From Pseudomonas sp. TH43 (GTDB taxonomy: Bacteria; Pseudomonadota; Gammaproteobacteria; Pseudomonadales; Pseudomonadaceae), in assembly GCF_016650635.1 (NCBI RefSeq), contig NZ_JAEKFI010000004.1, positions 1,250,001 to 1,314,000 on the forward strand: a DNA stretch of 64,000 bases, written 5' to 3'. Positions 25,509 through 33,459 of this stretch are shown piece by piece. Below the pieces are notes generated by a model. That model worked only from the letters and a program-made list of their open reading frames with translations. It was not told the origin of the DNA and made no database searches. The position numbers were made by a program, and so were the translations under genes. The stretch's first letter is position 1. Every line of letters begins with the position of its first letter.

Positions 25509-26240
25509 ATGCGCCGTTTGCTTTTTTCACTGTTGATGCTTTGTGTTTTGCCCGCTTGGGCGGACGGCCACGATCAGTTGTACAAGGTCGCCGGCTGGCC
25601 AGATCAACGTGCGCATTTCAATGACGCCCTGAGTGCCGCGCAGCAGCGCTATCAGAACAGCCTGCCGCCCGCCGTGTTTCAAGCGCTGGTGAACAACAGC
25701 AACCAGCGCTTTGCTCCACAGGCCATGGATCAACGCGCCGAAGCGCAACTGCGCCAGCACCTCGCCGATCCGAAACCGGCCCTGTCCTTCTTTCAATCGC
25801 CACTGGGCAAGAAAATCGTTGCGGCCGAATTGCTCGCAACCCGCCGTGATCAATTGGCGAAGAATGCCAAGGGCCTGCCGAAGATGCAGGTCAGCGACAG
25901 CCGCCTGCTGATCATCGGCCACCTCGCCCAGGCTTTGCCGGCGCGCGAGGCTGGCGCTGAAGTGAGCCTGGCGATTGCCGGTGTCGCGGCGGACAGTTTG
26001 AGTTCGATGATTCCCGGCCTGCTCGGTGGCGGTCAGGCGCAGGGCATGCTGAACGGCCAGCGTCAGCGCTTGATGGATCAGATTGGCGCAGACCTGAACA
26101 ACACGCTGCTCTACGTGTATCGCGACCTGTCGGATGAAGAGCTGGAGGAGTTTTCGACGTTTGCCGAGTCGACTGAGGGCAAGGCGTATTACCAGGCGGC
26201 GCTGGCAGCGATTCGCGCAGGCCTGGCGGTCGGGCAGTGA
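25509..26240 (+). CDS. DUF2059 periplasmic protein
   Basis: A 243-residue secreted protein with a signal peptide ending near AWA-DG (about residue 18). The mature part is alpha-helical and resembles DUF2059 domains, with the C-terminal helix hairpin YRDLSDEELEEFSTFAES and EGKAYYQAAL. A glycine-rich hydrophobic stretch (SMIPGLLGGGQAQGML) lies in the middle. Function is unknown; members are envelope proteins. The frame is open further upstream, but this ATG begins the signal peptide. It is divergent from the oxygenase gene and followed by a REP doublet. Confidence 0.85.
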   Translation: MRRLLFSLLMLCVLPAWADGHDQLYKVAGWPDQRAHFNDALSAAQQRYQNSLPPAVFQALVNNSNQRFAPQAMDQRAEAQLRQHLADPKPALSFFQSPLGKKIVAAELLATRRDQLAKNAKGLPKMQVSDSRLLIIGHLAQALPAREAGAEVSLAIAGVAADSLSSMIPGLLGGGQAQGMLNGQRQRLMDQIGADLNNTLLYVYRDLSDEELEEFSTFAESTEGKAYYQAALAAIRAGLAVGQ

Positions 26241-26262
26241 TCTTTAGCGCCTGATCGGCCGC

Positions 26263-26358
26263 CTTCGCGAGCAGGCTCGCTCCCACAGGGATCCGGGATG
26301 TTCACGAGTTTTGTGCCCTCTGAAGATCCAATGTGGGAGCGAGCCTGCTCGCGAAGAG
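26263..26358. repeat. REP doublet, GTGGGAGCGAGCCTGCTCGCG family
   Basis: Inverted arms (26263-26287 and 26333-26358) lie between the convergent DUF2059 gene and the alpha/beta hydrolase gene. Confidence 0.9.
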
Positions 26359-26371
26359 GTCCTCACAGACG

Positions 26372-27319
26372 CTAGAGATTGCGGCCCTTGATCCGCTTGC
26401 TCAAGAACTCGAAATACTCCTCGCGCATCTCCACCGTTTCATTCGCCAGATGATGCCGTGCCTCCGCCAGCAGCAAGATCTGCGGCCGATCGAACTTCCA
26501 CTTCAACACCTGCAAATTGTGCTGCCAGTCGACCGTCATGTCCGCCTGCCCCTGAATGATCAGCGGCCGTCGCGGACTTTTTTTCGCGTGCTCGACGCGA
26601 ATGATCCAGCGCGACAATGCACCGACCCATTTCGTCGGCAAGCGGCGTGGCTGCAACGGATCAGCCTGAAGAAACGGCAGGAAATCCGGGTCGTTGGAGT
26701 TCTCGCTGAAGCGCCGCGCAACCCCTCTGACGAAAGGCCTGAGCAGGTAATAACTCAACTGCGACCAGCCCCACGCACGAGGCCGCACCAGCGGTGCCAT
26801 CAGAATCAACTGACCTTGCGCCGGGCTGCCTTCGCCATGGTTGAGCACGTGATCGACCACAATCGCTCCGCCAGTGCTTTGTCCGCACAAGTGCCACGGC
26901 TGCGGCAACGAGATCGACTGCGCTTCGGCGAACAACGCCTGCAGGACATCCTGATACTCGGAGAAATCGCGAATGCTCGCGCGCGGCCCGCTCGACAGAC
27001 CATGTCCGGGCAAGTCGCAGGCAATCACGGCGAAGTCCTGATCCAGCGCCCACTCGATCACATGGCGATAGAGCCCGGTGTGATCGTAATAACCGTGCAG
27101 CAGAAACAGCGTCGCCTTGACCTTCTCCGGCCACCAGCAATGGCTGACCAGTTCATAGCCATCGACCTCGAAACGGCCCATGCCGCGCCACACATCGCGC
27201 TCGGGAAAGTCAGTCTGGTAGAAGCGCTGATAGGCTTTGGCCTCGTCCGACAACGGCTGCCACTCGGCCAATGGCTTGAGGCTGGCGCGTAATTGATCGG
27301 GGTCGAAAGTAGCAGGCAT
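26372..27319 (-). CDS. Alpha/beta hydrolase, lysophospholipase-like
   Basis: A 315-residue serine hydrolase. The oxyanion region is FLLHGYYDHTGLY, the nucleophile elbow is LCGQSTGG (catalytic Ser), an acid is likely in QGQADMTVDW and the catalytic His in EARHHLANE. This arrangement fits the monoglyceride lipase / lysophospholipase group. There is no signal peptide, so it is probably cytoplasmic or membrane-associated. Substrate not defined. It is divergent from the thioredoxin-like gene at 27418. Confidence 0.88.
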   Translation of the reverse strand: MPATFDPDQLRASLKPLAEWQPLSDEAKAYQRFYQTDFPERDVWRGMGRFEVDGYELVSHCWWPEKVKATLFLLHGYYDHTGLYRHVIEWALDQDFAVIACDLPGHGLSSGPRASIRDFSEYQDVLQALFAEAQSISLPQPWHLCGQSTGGAIVVDHVLNHGEGSPAQGQLILMAPLVRPRAWGWSQLSYYLLRPFVRGVARRFSENSNDPDFLPFLQADPLQPRRLPTKWVGALSRWIIRVEHAKKSPRRPLIIQGQADMTVDWQHNLQVLKWKFDRPQILLLAEARHHLANETVEMREEYFEFLSKRIKGRNL

Positions 27320-27417
27320 GAGGCAATTCCAGAGCGGTAAACAGACTTTATCGGCCTGCGATATTCATCTGTCGCGGCAAGCATGGCAAGCTAGCCGGCC
27401 TTCGAGGATCGAAAACC

Positions 27418-27996
27418 ATGCGTTCGCCCTACCGCACCGCACTGTTTGCCAGCCTGCTTGCGCTCATCTGCGCCGGGGTGCTGTGGGCGGCGTACGACTG
27501 GTTTCAGGGCCGCTACCTGCGGGCGTTCAGCGAACACACCGCGGTGTTTTCCGGCGATCCGCTGCGCCTGCCCGATGACCTCGCCGGCCCCGGGCCGATT
27601 CGTCTGGTGCATTTCTGGGACCCGGCCTGCCCGTGCAATGTCGGCAACCAACAGCACCTGACCGAAATGGTCGAGCAGTTCAGCGCCAAGGGCGTCGAGT
27701 TTTTTGCCGTGCAGAGAACCGGCAGCCACGGCCAGTTGCCCGCCACCCTCAGCCGTCTGAAAACCATCGCCGTTTTGCCTGGCTCCGAACAGGTGCCCGC
27801 TAGCCCGGCCGTGGCGATCTGGGATCGCAATGGCAAACTGGCCTACTTCGGCCCCTACAGCGAAGGCCTGACCTGCAACTCCAGCAACAGCTTCATCGAA
27901 CCGATTCTCAACGCTCTGACTGATGATCGCCCGGTCGACGCCACGCACACGCTGGCCGTCGGTTGTTATTGCCCGTGGCCCGTGGAGGCGAAGTAA
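27418..27996 (+). CDS. Membrane-anchored thioredoxin-like protein (DUF6436-type)
   Basis: A 192-residue protein with one N-terminal membrane anchor (about residues 8-26) and a periplasmic thioredoxin-like fold. The strand-loop LVHFWDPACPCNVGNQQHL contains a CPC motif at the position of the CxxC redox centre, so the active site is non-standard (Cys-Pro-Cys). The later PASPAVAIWD supplies the cis-proline region. Two more cysteines near the C-terminus (VGCYCPWP) could form a second redox pair. Role unknown. It lies upstream of the acylase gene on the same strand with a gap of about 100 bases. Confidence 0.82.
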   Translation: MRSPYRTALFASLLALICAGVLWAAYDWFQGRYLRAFSEHTAVFSGDPLRLPDDLAGPGPIRLVHFWDPACPCNVGNQQHLTEMVEQFSAKGVEFFAVQRTGSHGQLPATLSRLKTIAVLPGSEQVPASPAVAIWDRNGKLAYFGPYSEGLTCNSSNSFIEPILNALTDDRPVDATHTLAVGCYCPWPVEAK

Positions 27997-28098
27997 GGCA
28001 TTCCGGACTTTTCAAGGACAGCGCTGCACGGCACGGAAGGTCTGTGCTAATTGTTTGCAGCCCGATGGGCGGCAATCCCGCATGCACAAGGAGTCACC

Positions 28099-30510
28099 AT
28101 GAAGCGCGTGTTCACCGTTCTTGCCTTGCTCATCGTTGTTCTGCTCTGCGCCGGGGGCTGGTACGTCTACAGCAAACAACCGACACGCCAGGGCCAGGTC
28201 GAACTGCGCAACCTGCAAGGGTCGGTGACCGTGCGCTACGACGAGCGCGGCGTACCGCACATCCGTGCCGAGAACGAGACCGACCTCTACCGCGCCCTTG
28301 GCTATGTGCATGCCCAGGATCGTCTGTTCCAGATGGAAGCCATGCGCCGCCTCGCCCGTGGCGAGCTGGCCGAAGTGCTCGGGCCGAAACTGCTCGACAC
28401 CGACAAACTGTTCCGCAGCCTGCGCATACGCGAGCGCGCCGCCAGTTACGTCGCCAGCCTCGATAAGCAGTCGCCGGCGTGGAAGGCCCTGCAAGCCTAT
28501 CTGGACGGCATCAACCAATATCAGGACTCGCACGCCGCGCCCATCGAGTTCGACGTGCTGGGCATCCCCAAACGGCCGTTCACGGCAGAAGACAGCATCA
28601 GCGTCGCCGGCTACATGGCTTACAGTTTTGCTGCCGCGTTTCGCACCGAACCGTTGCTGACGTATGTGCGCGATCAGCTCGGCACCGATTACCTCAACGT
28701 CTTCGACCTCGACTGGCAGCCCAAAGGCGTTCTGGCCAACGGTCACGCCAAACAAACGCCTGCACTGGCTGCCGCCGACTGGCAAGACCTCAACGCCCTC
28801 GCCCGCCTCAGTGAACAGGCACTGATCGACAACGGCCTGCCGCAGTTCGAAGGCAGCAACGCCTGGGTGATTGCCGGCAGCCGTAGCCAAAGCGGCAAAC
28901 CGTTGCTGGCGGGCGATCCGCATATTCGCTTTTCGGTGCCGTCGGTGTGGTACGAGGCGCAGCTGTCGGCGCCGGGTTTTGAGTTGTACGGCCATCATCA
29001 GGCGTTGGTGCCGTTTGCGTTTCTGGGGCACAACCTCGATTTCGGCTGGAGCCTGACCATGTTCCAGAACGACGATCTCGATCTGATCGCCGAGAAGGTC
29101 AACCCGGACAACCCGAATCAGGTCTGGTATCGCGGTCAGTGGACGGACATGGTCAGCACCGAACAGCAGATCAATGTGAAGGGCCAGACGCCGGTGACCC
29201 TCACCCTGCGTCAGTCGCCGCACGGCCCGATCGTCAACGATGCGCTGGGGAGTGCTGCCGGGAAAACACCGATCGCGATGTGGTGGGCGTTTCTTGAAAC
29301 ACCCAACCCGATCCTCGAAGGTTTCTATCAACTCAACCGCGCGGACACACTGGCCAAGGCCCGCGCCGCGGCGGCGAAAGTGCAGGCGCCGGGGCTGAAC
29401 CTGGTCTATGCCAACGCCAAGGGCGATATCGCCTGGTGGGCTTCGGCGTTGCTGCCCAAGCGCCCGGCCGGGGTCAGGCCGGAATTCATTCTCGACGGCA
29501 GTACCAACCAGGCCGACAAGGACGGTTTCTACCCATTCAGCGCCAACCCGCAAGAGGAGAATCCGGCACGCGGCTACATCGTCTCGGCCAACTTCCAGCC
29601 GTTGTCGCCCACCGGCATGGCGATTCCCGGTTACTACAACCTCGCCGACCGTGGCCAACAACTCAATCGTCAGCTCAGCGACAAGAACATCAAGTGGACA
29701 AACGAGGCCAATCAGAAACTGCAGCTCGGTACCGCCACCGGTTACGGTCCGCGCTTGCTGGCGCCGTTGCTGCCGGTATTGCGTGCAGTGGTGAGCGATC
29801 CGGCGCAACTGAAACTGGTCGAGCAACTGGCGCAGTGGCAAGGCGATTATCCGCTGGATTCGGTGAGTGCCACGGTGTTCAACCAGTTCCTCTACGACCT
29901 CGCCGATGCAGCGATGCGTGATGAGCTGGGCAACGACTTTTTCGACACGCTGCTGTCGACGCGGGTGATCGATGCGGCGCTGCCACGCTTGGCGGCGAAC
30001 GCTGATTCACCGTGGTGGGACAACCGCAACACACCGGTCAAGGAGACCCGCGCCGATGTCGTGCGCACTGCATGGGCGGCGAGCATGGCGCATTTGAAGC
30101 TGACGCTTGGCGACGATGTGGCTGGCTGGAAATGGGGCGCGGCGCATACGCTGACGCACGGGCATCCGCTGGGGCAGCAGAAGCCGCTGGAGCGGATTTT
30201 CAACGTCGGGCCGTTCGCAGCACCGGGCAGTCATGAGGTGCCGAATAATCTTTCCGCGCGGATCGGCCCGGCGCCGTGGCCGGTGACTTACGGGCCGTCG
30301 ACGCGGCGGCTGGTGGATTTCGCCGATCCGGCGCATGGCCTGACGATCAATCCGGTTGGACAGAGTGGCGTGCCGTTTGACAGTCACTATGACGACCAGG
30401 CCGAAGCGTATGTCGACGGGATGTATGTGCAGGCGCATTTCAGCGAAGAAGAGGTGACGGCGAATACCCGGAGCACGTTGAAGCTGTTGCCGGCGCGGGC
30501 TGCGCAGTAG
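28099..30510 (+). CDS. hacB: Penicillin acylase-family amidohydrolase, probable AHL acylase
   Basis: An 803-residue Ntn-hydrolase precursor with an N-terminal signal/anchor segment (about residues 4-22). It would be cut into alpha and beta chains, exposing the catalytic serine of EGSNAWV (Ser253). The alpha part carries LGYVHAQDRLFQMEAMRR, and the beta chain has the conserved AGDPH, LGHNLDFGWSLT and the C-terminal VNDALGS/GPI region. Neighbouring genes and length match P. aeruginosa HacB (PA0305), which cleaves acyl-homoserine lactones, preferring medium to long chains. A strong AAGGAG precedes the ATG. Other N-acyl amides are possible substrates. Confidence 0.87.
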   Translation: MKRVFTVLALLIVVLLCAGGWYVYSKQPTRQGQVELRNLQGSVTVRYDERGVPHIRAENETDLYRALGYVHAQDRLFQMEAMRRLARGELAEVLGPKLLDTDKLFRSLRIRERAASYVASLDKQSPAWKALQAYLDGINQYQDSHAAPIEFDVLGIPKRPFTAEDSISVAGYMAYSFAAAFRTEPLLTYVRDQLGTDYLNVFDLDWQPKGVLANGHAKQTPALAAADWQDLNALARLSEQALIDNGLPQFEGSNAWVIAGSRSQSGKPLLAGDPHIRFSVPSVWYEAQLSAPGFELYGHHQALVPFAFLGHNLDFGWSLTMFQNDDLDLIAEKVNPDNPNQVWYRGQWTDMVSTEQQINVKGQTPVTLTLRQSPHGPIVNDALGSAAGKTPIAMWWAFLETPNPILEGFYQLNRADTLAKARAAAAKVQAPGLNLVYANAKGDIAWWASALLPKRPAGVRPEFILDGSTNQADKDGFYPFSANPQEENPARGYIVSANFQPLSPTGMAIPGYYNLADRGQQLNRQLSDKNIKWTNEANQKLQLGTATGYGPRLLAPLLPVLRAVVSDPAQLKLVEQLAQWQGDYPLDSVSATVFNQFLYDLADAAMRDELGNDFFDTLLSTRVIDAALPRLAANADSPWWDNRNTPVKETRADVVRTAWAASMAHLKLTLGDDVAGWKWGAAHTLTHGHPLGQQKPLERIFNVGPFAAPGSHEVPNNLSARIGPAPWPVTYGPSTRRLVDFADPAHGLTINPVGQSGVPFDSHYDDQAEAYVDGMYVQAHFSEEEVTANTRSTLKLLPARAAQ

Positions 30511-30533
30511 TTTTTGGTTTTCCGGGCTGACGC

Positions 30534-30600
30534 CTTCGCGAGCAGGCTCGCTCCCACATTTGCAATGCATTCCCCTGTGGGAGCGAGCCTGCTCGCGAAA
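30534..30600. repeat. REP doublet, GTGGGAGCGAGCCTGCTCGCG family
   Basis: Closely spaced inverted arms (30534-30558 and 30575-30600) lie between the convergent acylase gene and the GlxA-type regulator gene. Confidence 0.9.
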
Positions 30601-30624
30601 GAGCCATCAGCAACACCTTAAATC

Positions 30625-31590
30625 TCAGAGCAGAACCGCAAAATTCAGCCGGAACTGTTGCGGTGTCACGCCCAAGCGACGGTTCAACACACTGCGCATA
30701 TGCTGCGCGTCACGAAACCCGCACTGATACGCCACAGTCTTCAGCGGTGCCGTGGTGCTTTCCAGCATCACCCGCGCTGCATCCACGCGCGCCCGTTCAA
30801 CGAACTCCGCCGGCGTCACCTTGGCCTCCCGGGCAAACACCCGGGAGAAATTCCGTGCACTCATGTTCGCCGCATTGGCCAGATCGGCAATGGTCAGATC
30901 GCCGGTCAGATTCGCCAGCACATACAACTGCACCATCGCCACCGCCGAGGTCGGCTCCGCATGCGGCGTCAGGAACGGGCTGAACTGCGATTGCCCGCCT
31001 GAGCGCTGGGTGAACACCACCAGCCGTTTGGCCACGCTCAACGCCACCTCGGCACCGTAATCACGCGCCAGCAGGTACAACGACAGATCGATCCCCGCCG
31101 TCACCCCGGCCGAGGTGTAGAGCGTGCCGTCCTCGACGTACAAGCGATCGGCTTCGACCTGTGTCGACGGGCATAACTGCGCCAACGCCTCGGCATCGTT
31201 CCAGTGCGTGGTGACGGTGCGCCTTTCCAGCAACCCGGCGCGCGCCAGCATGAACGCGCCGTTGCAGATCGAGCCGAAACGCTGCGCCCGGGCGCAGGCT
31301 TCGCGCAGCCAGGTGTCGAAGACTGCACCGAAATCCATGAATGGCAGTTGCGGCCCGCCGGCTACCAGCAGCAAGTCATAAGCCTCGGTTACTTCGCTGA
31401 AATGCCGGTGTGCATTCAGCACCAACCCATTGGAACAGGCTATCGCCCCGTGCCCAATACCGATCACCTCCAGCCGATAGTGATCCTCGGGCGCGAGAAA
31501 ACGGTTGGCTTCGGCGAACACATCCATGGGGCCGGTGACATCGAGCGACTGCACGCCAGCAAACACCACGATGGCGACGTTTTTATTCAT
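30625..31590 (-). CDS. GlxA-type AraC-family transcriptional regulator
   Basis: A 321-residue regulator with two parts. An N-terminal DJ-1/PfpI-like sensing domain (about 1-170) carries the nucleophile-elbow cysteine in GSICNGAFML. A C-terminal AraC DNA-binding domain has two helix-turn-helices (about 220-318; LTIADLANAANMSARNFSRV and the second near TVAYQCGFRDAQH). The start ATG at 31590 gives MNKNVAIVVFAG. The frame is open upstream but runs into repeat DNA. It is divergent from an HD-domain enzyme gene across the tandem array. Members often sense small nitrogen compounds and activate the neighbouring gene, so the HD enzyme is the probable target. Confidence 0.9.
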   Translation of the reverse strand: MNKNVAIVVFAGVQSLDVTGPMDVFAEANRFLAPEDHYRLEVIGIGHGAIACSNGLVLNAHRHFSEVTEAYDLLLVAGGPQLPFMDFGAVFDTWLREACARAQRFGSICNGAFMLARAGLLERRTVTTHWNDAEALAQLCPSTQVEADRLYVEDGTLYTSAGVTAGIDLSLYLLARDYGAEVALSVAKRLVVFTQRSGGQSQFSPFLTPHAEPTSAVAMVQLYVLANLTGDLTIADLANAANMSARNFSRVFAREAKVTPAEFVERARVDAARVMLESTTAPLKTVAYQCGFRDAQHMRSVLNRRLGVTPQQFRLNFAVLL

Positions 31591-31776
31591 GTTTTTTGAA
31601 GTCCCCTGTAACCCAGTGGCGAGGGGATTTATCCCCGTTGGGTTGCGAAGCAGCCCCAAGACCATACACCTCGTTGTGTCAGGCAGTCTTCATGGCTGGA
31701 TTTACGACTGCTGCGCAGCCGAACGGGGATAAATCCCCTCGCCACAATGGATGGCATTCCAACTTGTGAAGGGCAA

Positions 31777-31803
31777 TTGGCACGATTTGCAGGTGAATTG
31801 GCA
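31777..31803 (+). promoter_or_regulatory. Paired TTGGCA direct repeats, 21-bp phase, copy 1
   Basis: TTGGCA at 31777 and 31798, starts 21 bp apart (two helical turns). The same pair recurs at 32032/32053, 32287/32308 and 32541/32562, one per array copy. Direct half-sites on one DNA face are the usual AraC-family operator layout, so these are candidate sites for the adjacent regulator. Confidence 0.5.
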
Positions 31804-32540
31804 AAGGATCGCAGCCATGCGCGACTGGACGCTGGTTTTATTCATGTTTTTTGAAGTCCCCTGTAACCCAGTGGCGAGGGGATTTATCCCCGTTGGGTTG
31901 CGAAGCAGCCCCAAGACCCTACACCTCGTTGTGTCAGGCAGTCTTCATGGCTGGATTTACGACTGCTGCGCAGCCGAACGGGGATAAATCCCCTCGCCAC
32001 AATGGATGGCATTCCAACTTGTGAAGGGCAGTTGGCACGATTTGCAGGTGGATTGGCAAGGATCGCAGCCATGCGCGACTGCACGCTGGTTTTATTCATG
32101 TTTTTTGAGGTCCCCTGTAACCCTGTGGCGAGGGGATTTATCCCCGTTGGGTTGCGAAGCAGCCCCAGGACCATACACCTCGTTGTGTCAGGTAGTCTCC
32201 ATGGCTGGATTTACGACTGCTGCGCAGCCGAACGGGAATAAATCCCCTCGCCACAAATGGATAGCATTCCAAGTTGTGAAGGGCAGTTGGCACGATTTGC
32301 AGGTGGATTGGCAAAGGATCGCAGCCATGCGCGACTGCACGCTGGTTTTATTCATGTTTTGAGGTCCCCTGTAACCCTGTGGCGAGGGGATTTATCCCCG
32401 TTGGGTTGCGAAGCAGCCCCAAGACCATACACCTCGTTGTGTCAGGCAGTCTTCATGGCTGGATTTACGACTGCTGCGCAGCCGAGCGGGGATAAATCCC
32501 CTCGCCACAAATGGATGGCATTCCAACTTGTGAAGGGCAG

Positions 32541-32567
32541 TTGGCACGATTTGCAGGTGGATTGGCA
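32541..32567 (+). promoter_or_regulatory. Paired TTGGCA direct repeats, promoter-proximal to the HD gene
   Basis: TTGGCA at 32541 and 32562 with a 21-bp phase, about 95 bases upstream of the HD-domain gene start at 32662. This is the copy best placed to activate that gene. Confidence 0.5.
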
Positions 32568-32661
32568 AGGATCGCAGCCATGCGTCGATTGTTCGGTATC
32601 TGCGTCAGGAACAGACTTTGCCCATCAGCGCCACGACGGCGTTTCAGTGAGGAAACCTCCC

Positions 32662-33303
32662 ATGAGCACGACCATTGCCGGCATCAAAATCCCTGACAGC
32701 GCCCTCGCCCGGGCCACCACCGAGTACATTCGCGACATCGAATCCGATCTGCTCTATCACCACTCACGCCGGGTATTTTTGTTCGGCGCGCTAAGCGGTG
32801 AGCGCCAGCAACTGGCCTACGATCCTGAACTGCTCTACGTCGGAGCAATGTTCCATGACCTCGGTCTGGTTGAAGGTCATCGCAGCGCTGACGAGCGTTT
32901 TGAAGTCGACGGCGCCAATGCGGCAGCAGCGTTTCTCAAACCTTACGGGTTGAGCGATGACGACATCGAGCAGGTGTGGCTGTCGATTGCCCTGCACACC
33001 ACGCCGGGTGTGCCGAAGCATTTGCGTCCGACCGTGGCACTGGTAACTGCCGGTGTCGAGATGGACGTGTTGGGCATGGATTACGCGGCGTTCAGCAGCG
33101 TACAGCGTGAAGCGGTGGTGCATGCGCACCCGCGTGGGGAAGGTTTCAAGGAGTGCATCATCTGCGCGTTCGCCGACGGCTTGCGCCACCGTCCGCAGAC
33201 CACATTCGGCAACGTGAAGACCGATGTGCTGAAGGATCAGGAGCCGGGATTCAAGCCGATGAACTTCGTCGAGGTCATCCGCCAATCCCCCTGGACTGCC
33301 TAA
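32662..33303 (+). CDS. HD-domain hydrolase
   Basis: A 213-residue cytoplasmic metal-dependent hydrolase. Ligands visible are His33 or His34 in YHHSRR, His65-Asp66 in AMFHDLGLVEGH and His112 in IALHTTPG. The layout resembles cyanamide hydratase/Ddi2-like HD proteins rather than ppGpp or nucleotide phosphohydrolases, so a small nitrile or amide is a possible substrate, but this is inference. The ATG at 32662 has GAGGAAA upstream; a longer frame reads back through the repeats and is not credible. It is divergent from the GlxA-type regulator and probably its target. Confidence 0.87.
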   Translation: MSTTIAGIKIPDSALARATTEYIRDIESDLLYHHSRRVFLFGALSGERQQLAYDPELLYVGAMFHDLGLVEGHRSADERFEVDGANAAAAFLKPYGLSDDDIEQVWLSIALHTTPGVPKHLRPTVALVTAGVEMDVLGMDYAAFSSVQREAVVHAHPRGEGFKECIICAFADGLRHRPQTTFGNVKTDVLKDQEPGFKPMNFVEVIRQSPWTA

Positions 33304-33323
33304 ATCCAACTGTGGAATAGGTC

Positions 33324-33431
33324 CTGTGGCGAGGGGATTTATCCCCGTTGGGTTGCGAAGCGACCCCTCTCTTGATCTAAACAGAAGGGGCCTGCTACGC
33401 AGTCCAACGGGGATAAATCCCCTCACCACAA
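33324..33431. repeat. Long palindromic repeat, GGGGATTTATCCCCGTT family
   Basis: A ~108-bp imperfect palindrome sits between the convergent HD gene and spuH. It is the same family as the element inside the upstream tandem array. Confidence 0.9.
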
Positions 33432-33459
33432 GGCTTCATCGCTGATGTCCGGATGTGGC

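Larger units (their letters stand above)
31581..32596. repeat. Four tandem copies of a ~255-bp regulatory/intergenic unit
   Basis: Copies begin with TTTTATTCAT at 31581, 31836, 32090 and 32346 (periods 255, 254 and 256). Each unit contains the first ~10 coding bases and ribosome site of the regulator gene (reading minus), a GGGGATTTATCCCCGTT-type palindrome of about 120 bp, and a unique ~95-bp stretch with paired TTGGCA motifs. Copies are near-identical, with a few substitutions and single-base indels. The fourth copy runs on at about 32584 into sequence unique to the HD gene's leader. This accounts for the 1.07-kb gap; I see no additional gene in it. Confidence 0.93.

Noticed and set aside
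28012..29841. 609-codon minus-strand frame opposite the acylase gene
   Set aside because: Antisense shadow; the plus strand encodes a complete Ntn-hydrolase with signal and catalytic serine.
31702..31845. Short frames beginning MNKTSVQSRMAA in array copies
   Set aside because: They arise because the regulator's start codon and ribosome site were duplicated with each unit. Indels between copies change the frame, so coding is not conserved.
31581..32596. CRISPR array or transposon as explanation of the repeats
   Set aside because: Units are 255 bp, contiguous and without unique spacers; no cas, transposase or terminal target duplication is visible.
32257..32661. Upstream extension of the HD-domain protein through the repeats
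   Set aside because: It consists of translated repeat DNA; the ATG at 32662 has a proper ribosome site and begins the conserved domain.
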